Of a stretch of DNA of 64,000 bases, positions 58,415 to 64,000 are shown piece after piece. This stretch comes from Cryptomeria japonica (taxonomy: Eukaryota; Streptophyta; Pinopsida; Cupressales; Cupressaceae), in contig NC_081412.1 of NCBI RefSeq assembly GCF_030272615.1, forward strand, positions 137,580,747 through 137,644,746, written 5' to 3'. The position numbers were made by a program, and so were the translations under genes. The notes below the pieces were generated by a model. It was given only the letters and a program-made list of their open reading frames with translations, searched no databases and was not told where the DNA came from. How positions within the stretch are numbered: position 1 is the stretch's first letter; every line of letters begins with the position of its first letter.

Positions 58415-58428
58415 TGGTATCAAAGCTA
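58415..58428 (+). other. Element E primer-binding site
   Basis: TGGTATCAAAGCTA, one change from the standard Met-tRNA primer site. Confidence 0.75.
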
Positions 58429-58458
58429 AGTATTCTGCCAGCCTATGGGGTGCTAAGT

Positions 58459-58686
58459 ATGAGTACTGAGATGGAAGAAAGGGATAATGAAATTGCAGTT
58501 TCTAAAATCACCGAATGGTATAACAGATATCTAAGGATGAAGGATTTATTAACATTTCAAGAATATCATAGTTTGCCAAGCCTTATTATAACTGTGAATG
58601 AGAAGGTTCTCAGAACTTTTGAAGAATACTTGAGTGAACCTGAGGATGTCAAAACCACCGAAACTTTTGACAAAATACTATATTAG
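58459..58686 (+). CDS. Element E first internal frame
   Basis: Short helical frame (ATG at 58459, MSTEMEERDNEIAVSKITEW), directly after the primer site, where Gag begins in other elements. No capsid motif visible. Confidence 0.35.
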   Translation: MSTEMEERDNEIAVSKITEWYNRYLRMKDLLTFQEYHSLPSLIITVNEKVLRTFEEYLSEPEDVKTTETFDKILY

Positions 58687-59362
58687 GAAAAGGAAAGAAG
58701 AAACAAGTATGGAATTAGAGTGTTGTCTTAAAGACAAGATCGAAAGAGAAATCGAAATGGATGGTAAGAATAAAGAGTTGAAGCCAACTAGATCAACCTT
58801 GAAAGATGAAAACTTAAAAGCCACTATTGAAGAGAGAAAGGAGAATAAAGAGGGATCCCTTCTTTGTAAGGTGCAGTATACAAATGATCATGGGAAAGAT
58901 AACAATCACCCATACGAGGATATGTTCAAGTATGAATCAACTATGGTACCTACAAGTGTAGAATACATAAGTCGGCATGATGACCACAAGGTTGAAGAAA
59001 ATGCTTTCCTGGAATGGGCCAAACCAGCATTGACTGATCACTTATGGGGAGGTATGAATCCTACTAATGTTCCATTTCATGAACCAACTCTACAACTCAT
59101 TGGTAAGGAATCAACTTGTCATTTGGATAGTGATAATGTTCATGTATATGAGAGCAATACAAAATTTTGGTCATGTAGTGAGACTGATTTTCTTTGCTAC
59201 ATGCCCAGCATGCCAAGAGCATATGAGGTATGTTGTCTTAATGAGCTGATTGTGGAGACTAAGAGATTGCCTAATAAGAAGGTCCTACAGTTTGATAATG
59301 TTTGGTTTGTTATGGACAATTACATCATGGACTTGGTCGGAGGTAAGAAACTTAACAGCTAA
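58634..59362 (+). CDS. Element E/F unrecognised frame 1
   Basis: About 242 residues. The first part is charged and Lys/Glu-rich (KIEREIEMDGKNKELK). Then comes a mixed globular-looking part (ENAFLEWAKPALTDHLWGGM, CYMPSMPRAYEVCCLNELIV, FDNVWFVMDNYIMDLVGG). I recognise no family. It lies inside the LTR element and may be transduced sequence or a rapidly evolved Gag-like protein. Confidence 0.4.
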   Translation: MNLRMSKPPKLLTKYYIRKRKEETSMELECCLKDKIEREIEMDGKNKELKPTRSTLKDENLKATIEERKENKEGSLLCKVQYTNDHGKDNNHPYEDMFKYESTMVPTSVEYISRHDDHKVEENAFLEWAKPALTDHLWGGMNPTNVPFHEPTLQLIGKESTCHLDSDNVHVYESNTKFWSCSETDFLCYMPSMPRAYEVCCLNELIVETKRLPNKKVLQFDNVWFVMDNYIMDLVGGKKLNS

Positions 59363-59805
59363 GGTAGTCAGGAGAATATGTGACTTCCAGTTAGGCCTAC
59401 CCCATAGAACAGCTCTTATGAAGAAGCAACTTACCCTAGAGATAGATGTAATAAAGGACAACAATGACATCTTGAAGAGGAAGGAACATGATTCTAATTT
59501 TTTGAGTTTAATTAGCAGTCCTTTGTTATCATATGATCCTTGCATGGAGGACATTAAAGAGTGGATTGATAAGCATGGGGTAAAAGAGAGAAATTCAGAG
59601 TGCTCACAGTTTGATTTCTTATCAGCATTTGAAGAAGGGCATGAGGTATCAGCATTTAATTGAGTGTGATGATGGCCTAACTACAAAACATAAGTTTGGT
59701 AGAAGAAATGATATGAAGGGAGCTGAGTTGGAATGGTCTGATAATGAAGGCGAATCAGAATATAGGTTTCCGTTTGAAGACATTAGAGTTTAATATTCAT
59801 ATCAC

Positions 59806-60378
59806 TTGGAAGGACAATTGGGGTTAAACGAAGACATGAGCATTGCGTCTCTAACTCACATTGTTGATACTCATAAGATAATGCCAAATTATTGGGAAGC
59901 TCAAAGGAGACATAAAGGCCTTGAAGGAGAACTATCTTTTGTAGCCTCACCTAAGGAGGAAGATTATGCAAGAATGGTAGAAATTGAGCAAGTAATGGAG
60001 GGTCTCCATAGAGAAGGGGATTCAGTTTGCAAGCATGAAGAAGATACGTGTAATTTTTATAGGGATGCTTATGTTGGACCAGTTTTTGTTATGGAGCAAC
60101 CTCCCTGTGAAAAAGTTGCAATGAAGATCTTTGGGGAAGAAATTATCTTTGATTCGGCATGGAAGAGATTTAGTTGTGTTTTGACATCTACCTGTGAAGA
60201 GGGTGATCTCTTGATTAGACATGATGTTGTCCTAAACTCAGAAAATTCTGATTTAAAGATTGTTGACAGCAGTCTTCCAGTCGGGATAGTTGACAACCTT
60301 GTGGAGGGTGGTCTTTGGTGTGGCACACACTATGTGACAGCCAAAAATCAGTGGCACACCTATGAACAAGACAGCTAA
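59806..60378 (+). CDS. Element E/F unrecognised frame 2
   Basis: About 190 residues with a compact pattern (MKIFGEEIIFDSAWKRFSCV, EEGDLLIRHDVVLNSENSDL). Neighbouring short frames (59250-59663, 59611-59793, 60362-60806) look like the same coding region in pieces. No pol motif. Confidence 0.4.
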   Translation: MEGQLGLNEDMSIASLTHIVDTHKIMPNYWEAQRRHKGLEGELSFVASPKEEDYARMVEIEQVMEGLHREGDSVCKHEEDTCNFYRDAYVGPVFVMEQPPCEKVAMKIFGEEIIFDSAWKRFSCVLTSTCEEGDLLIRHDVVLNSENSDLKIVDSSLPVGIVDNLVEGGLWCGTHYVTAKNQWHTYEQDS

Positions 60379-60876
60379 GAGGTTGAAGGCTCAAATTAAG
60401 CTTGAAGCATGTAACTTTCAGTTAGAGATCTCTCTTGCATCAGCACCTGTTGATGACCATCCACTCAAGATCCATGATGGCATCAAACAAAGGCATGAGA
60501 AAAAGGCTGATTTACCGATTGGGAATAACAGCTCCTTATTTTTTACAGAATCATGAATTGGTAGCCCGTATACATGAAGATGTTACTGCTACAGAAACTT
60601 CCAATGTTGGTACTCAAGATTTGAGAGTCAAACATGAGGCATTGGTTATGGATCCAAGGCACAAGAGGTCCAAGTTTGTACATTCCAGCATGGAAGATGT
60701 AAAAAAGACACAAAGTATGTGTGAAGGAGAGCTACAACAAGCAAGGGATGCAAAGTGGCTGGCTGACCAAACAAGACAGTGCTTACAAGATGTCAATAAA
60801 TGCTGAAACCATATAGATCAAGCAGGGCAACGAAGAGAAATTTATCTTCGTTCACTATTCCTTCTAGTAAAAAAAC

Positions 60877-61581
60877 ATGGACCATACAAATGATGAGCTC
60901 CTCAGGATGAGGAAGCAAGAAGAACATCATGTGTGTGAACAAGCAAAGAGGTATGATCCAGGAAATTTTACTGTGATCTCTACTTTGCATCATAAGATTC
61001 GTAAGTTTCCTCTTTTAGAGAATCCATTGAAAGCTCAAATCATAAGAGAAGATGGGAAAGTGGAGCGCACATTGGGAGGATCAGCCACTAATGTTAGACC
61101 TACACATGTAGAGGGAGACATAAGTGAATTGGACTTGGTTAGGCCTTTGATCACCCGTGGCAAGTTTGAGGAGTTATTTCTTTTGGGGGCACACATGGTA
61201 GAGCATTTATCTTTTGGACCAGCCTATGTAGTGGTGTACATGGATGGTATTGCTGATTCAGCTTTGCTTAAGCATGTGGATTCTCTTGGGAAGACCATTG
61301 ATGGAGATGCTCAATTTTCAGAGTATGAGGAAAGCACAATCAATGTTCTTCATATTATGTGGCTTTTACTTTCGGTGGATAAGTCTCAGCTGAGCTTTAA
61401 TGCAAGGTATATTGAAGTACACATACAAAGAAGCACTTCAATCCTAATTTGTTGGGTTGTAGTCCACACATTGGCATTAGGCAGCTGTTATGTATTGTTA
61501 ACCACAAAGATGTCAAGTTGTCTTTTGGGGATAACAGCTATTTGGAGTTGGAGAGGATTGTATCATCTTTCTCTTTTTTGA
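60877..61581 (+). CDS. Element E/F unrecognised frame 3
   Basis: About 234 residues: RKFPLLENPLKAQIIREDGK, ELDLVRPLITRGKFEELFLL, PAYVVVYMDGIADSALLKHV. The last 60 residues are hydrophobic and may be out of frame. 61618-62007 follows with GGTHCFTWSEDLSQIDAVLV. Nothing recognised with confidence. Confidence 0.4.
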   Translation: MDHTNDELLRMRKQEEHHVCEQAKRYDPGNFTVISTLHHKIRKFPLLENPLKAQIIREDGKVERTLGGSATNVRPTHVEGDISELDLVRPLITRGKFEELFLLGAHMVEHLSFGPAYVVVYMDGIADSALLKHVDSLGKTIDGDAQFSEYEESTINVLHIMWLLLSVDKSQLSFNARYIEVHIQRSTSILICWVVVHTLALGSCYVLLTTKMSSCLLGITAIWSWRGLYHLSLF

Positions 61582-62219
61582 GGTTAGCTTATTGATGAAC
61601 ATCCATCATCCCTTGTCATGGGAGGTACTCATTGTTTTACATGGAGTGAGGATCTCAGTCAGATAGATGCTGTCTTGGTTTATAACAGCAGCACATGGTG
61701 TATTGACATAATTGAGTTTGCACTTAGGATGATCATTAACCATACCCTTGGGAACTCATACAGATGTCGATGTTCACTAAACGTTGATGGCATGATAATA
61801 GGCATCTACCCCTCCACTTTTTGTTGGTGTGAGAATGTGACGATTTGGGATCCAATGAGCACCTTGTTAGTGGGAATGCTTGAAGATGGCAAAGTTGTAA
61901 ATTTCACCACAGCTGGGTGCATCAGAGTGGAGCAGCAGAATGGTACATTGTTTTTTTTTTATCTGGTTAGTTTGGGATCCAGGTGGAGCAGCAGAGAATT
62001 GCTTTAGGACAATCAATGTTTGAGCCGGGAGGACTGTAATGTCCCCAATTTTGAAGTTGGCCTTATCTTCTAAAAAGTTCTTGGAGGACTTTATGTTCAA
62101 GATTGATGGCTATATCTTGGGGAATACTGCAACAATACAACTTGCCATATGTCGATTAGGATGTCCCCCTTTAAAGCATTGTACAGCTATGATGCAACTT
62201 ATTTTGTGGATCTGATTCT

Positions 62220-62480
62220 CCTTATATATATTCATACATATATATATACACACTTATATGTGTATATATATGGGTGTGTATTTTCTTATATATATATATG
62301 TTTATGTATATATATATAAAATATATATTTTCTTATATATATATTTATGATATATATATATTATATATATACATAAACATATGTATTATATATTTATATA
62401 TATAAATATATATATATACCTAAACATATGTATTATATATATATATATATATAGTACATATGTTTATATATATAAACATA
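62220..62480. repeat. Complex (TA)n/(TATG)n low-complexity run
   Basis: Alternating TATATA and ATGTATA blocks within the F LTR; a second run at 62683-62735. Confidence 0.85.
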
Positions 62481-62913
62481 TATGCTTGGTTGTTTGCTTC
62501 TTGAGTTCCGGTTTCTAGTTCCCCGTCTATTTTTTACCTGAGGTCTTGTCTTTCCTTTGTTTGTGTGTGTGGGAGTTTTCTTTATATTTATTTATATATC
62601 AACCCCTTTTTTTGTGTGCTTGTTCTTTTTTATTGTTGTCCCCCTTTTTTTTATTTATCTTCTTATTTATTTGTTCCCTCGCCTTTATATATATATATAT
62701 ATGTATGTATGTATGTATGTATATGTACATATATATTTTGGTTTTAATTTGGTTTTTATTTCTCTCTTTCTTTATTCTCTCTTTCCTTCGTTTTTATTTT
62801 ATTTCCTCTTGTTTAGGTTTGACCTTCTTGGTTTTTTCATTATTCGTGCACCCTTCTCCAATCCTTTCCTATTTATTCCAAGTCTGCAACTTTCCATCTT
62901 ATTTGACTCTCTT

Positions 62914-62956
62914 CATCCTGATGATGGATCACGGAGTGTGATCCGAAACGTTGATG
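62914..62956 (+). other. Hairpin with hammerhead-like core
   Basis: CATC / CTGATGA / T / GGATCAC-loop-GTGATCC / GAAAC / GTT / GATG. The 7-bp stem and the outer 4-bp stem are perfect. CTGATGA and GAAAC are the conserved strands of the hammerhead ribozyme core, but one extra T lies between CTGATGA and the stem, and the third helix is not evident. Confidence 0.6.
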
Positions 62957-62999
62957 CAAAAATCTTTCACACAATCGAATCCAGAAATACTCTCTTAAT

Positions 63000-63586
63000 T
63001 AGAGTACCTAGTGCTAAGGATTTGATTCAGCAAAGCAAGGATATTCTGGAAGCCCTCAAAGAGAACTTGCGACAAGCCCAAAGTCAGCAGAAGTTGTATG
63101 CAGATAGACATTGAACAAAAGAGCATTTGAAGAGGGTGATTTGGTGTTTGTGAGATTACAGACTTTTAGACTTTTTTTATAAAGGGAACCGGAAAAGAGA
63201 AGTTAAAACCACACTTTTATGGTCCTTATCGAGTGATTAAAAAGATGGGACAGGTTACTTACGAGTTGGGATTACCATCGGACAACAGGATTCACAATAC
63301 TTTCCATGTTTCATGCTTAAAGAAAGCCCTCTAACAACAGATCAACCCGTCCATGGAGCTCCCTCCACTGAACTATGAAGGAAAATTGATCCTTGAACCC
63401 GAATGTGTTTTGAATGTAAGGGAGAAGAGATTACGTAACAAGGTTATCCCAGAATACTTGATCAAGTGGAAGAAATTACCACCTGAGGATGCGACCTGGG
63501 AAGGAATTGAAATCTTTGAACACCCCAATCTGAAATTGGTTGAGGTCAAGCAATTAGGGGACGGGAGGACTGTGATGAAACCATGA
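63000..63586 (+). CDS. Element E integrase C-terminus and chromodomain (fragments)
   Basis: Readable parts in order: DLIQQSKDILEALKENLRQA (the helix before the integrase C-terminal domain), then KPHFYGPYRVIKKMGQVTYE with HNTFHVSCLKKAL (integrase C-terminal SH3-like fold of Gypsy elements), then EYLIKWKKLPPEDATWEGIE (chromodomain with aromatic and acidic positions kept). Chromodomains steer integration of plant chromoviruses to heterochromatin. The region is a broken 3' remnant of pol. Confidence 0.8.
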
Positions 63587-64000
63587 AATGGGGCCACCAG
63601 GGCTGGATAGCAGTGCTATTTGCCAACTGTGCATTCTTGTCCTTTAGCAGAAAAATCAGATTTTGTTTTTTTGTGACAACCAATCAAATTTTGTTTTGTA
63701 GTGACAACTGACTTCTTGAAGCTTCTTGAAGAAAATCAGATTTTGTTTTGTTTTGTTTTGTGTCTTCTACCAACTTCTTGAAGGGGGCCAAATCAGATTT
63801 GCTTTGGCAACTATGTGCCAACTGTCTGCCACTATTTGTAAACTAGAAGCTTCTAAAAACTTCAGCCAACTCGCTGCTAACTGTGGTTTACCTCTTTACA
63901 AACCGGCATCCCTTCGTCGAAGACAATCAGATTGTTTACTTGCCTTGCACTACAAGTTAATGTACCACCCCAAGTGGGTATAGATTGAGGACTCTGCTTT
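63571..64000 (+). repeat. Element E 3' LTR, cut by window end
   Basis: TGTGATGAAACCATGAAATG after the purine tract GGGGACGGGAGGAC. Matches 57773 onward and overlaps the end of the chromodomain frame. Confidence 0.8.

Larger units (their letters stand above)
62037..63000 (+). repeat. LTR of a second family (F) inside element E
   Basis: Begins TGTAATGTCCCCAATTTTG after its own purine tract (GAGCCGGGAGGAC, 62024-62036), so the sequence to its left ends as an F interior would. The right end is near 62990-63000, where the integrase frame of E resumes. Contains TA/TG-rich runs (62220-62480 and 62683-62735) and a stable hairpin (62914-62956). No matching 5' copy seen in the window. Confidence 0.55.
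57773..64000 (+). mobile_element. LTR retrotransposon E, chromodomain Gypsy, chimeric, 3' cut by window
   Basis: 5' LTR 57773-58413 matches the 3' LTR that begins at 63571 and runs off the window. A Met-tRNA-like primer site follows the 5' LTR. The 3' coding end is a Gypsy integrase C-terminus plus chromodomain. Most of the interior (58415-62036) is unrecognised coding sequence, followed by an LTR of another family (F, 62037 to about 63000). RT and most of integrase are not seen. LTR divergence is roughly 8% plus length changes, so it is moderately old, and it is broken in several places. Confidence 0.7.

Noticed and set aside
62914-62956. Active hammerhead ribozyme
   Set aside because: Extra base between CTGATGA and the stem and no third helix; kept only as a hammerhead-like hairpin finding.
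62546-62990. Hydrophobic Phe/Leu/Tyr-rich frames
   Set aside because: T-rich LTR sequence read as protein; no conserved pattern and overlapping in three frames.

Overview
The window looks like nuclear DNA of a seed plant with a large, transposon-filled genome. The signs are nested LTR retrotransposons, a CACTA element, DUF4283-type LINE sequence, AT-rich spacers with long (AT)n tracts, and a plant-type HINT gene with GT-AG introns. A conifer or yew-like gymnosperm is my guess from the style of the repeats; nothing here proves it. There are no bacterial features.

Layout. (1) 1-15581 is the right-hand part of a CACTA (En/Spm) DNA transposon whose left end lies outside the window. It holds a spliced seven-exon Transposase_24-like gene on the plus strand (6727-8353). 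On the minus strand it holds a decayed unknown gene (9415-13044). A field of degenerate repeat modules (about 13.36-15.08 kb) leads to the terminal repeat and its TCCGACG subterminal motifs, ending at 15581. LTR element A (1-6651) sits in an intron of the Transposase_24-like gene. The CACTA end abuts a Copia-like LTR remnant. (2) 16.4-21.1 kb is LTR element B on the minus strand. A and B share a primer-binding site and both have a retropepsin but no reverse transcriptase that I can see. (3) 21138-31834 is one short LINE insertion of about 1.67 kb net. It is split by LTR element C (21731-28643) and by a young small LTR element G (28925-31029). (4) 31.8-37.9 kb holds old LTR-element relics. (5) 37874-46571 is LTR element D, bounded by a CCTCA target duplication. 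C and D are related. Both carry a Gag with several tandem zinc knuckles, followed by a conserved reading frame I do not recognise where Pol would normally be. (6) 46.6-51.9 kb is AT-rich spacer with a 143-bp (AT)n tract and a LINE-like insertion flanked by exact 13-bp repeats.

The clearest host gene is at 51877-52273 on the minus strand. It consists of the last two exons of a HINT2-like histidine-triad nucleotide hydrolase with an intact HxHxH motif. Its upstream exons were not found. The sequence to its right, possibly a long intron, holds a solo LTR, a tRNA-derived SINE and Gypsy debris. (7) 57773-64000 is chimeric LTR element E. It has matching LTRs, a block of unrecognised frames, an embedded LTR of a second family (F), and then an integrase C-terminus with a chromodomain.

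The most interesting signals are the shared pol-less cargo frame of C and D, the CACTA element with its repeat-module field and opposite-strand cargo, the chimeric element E/F, and a hammerhead-like hairpin in the F LTR.
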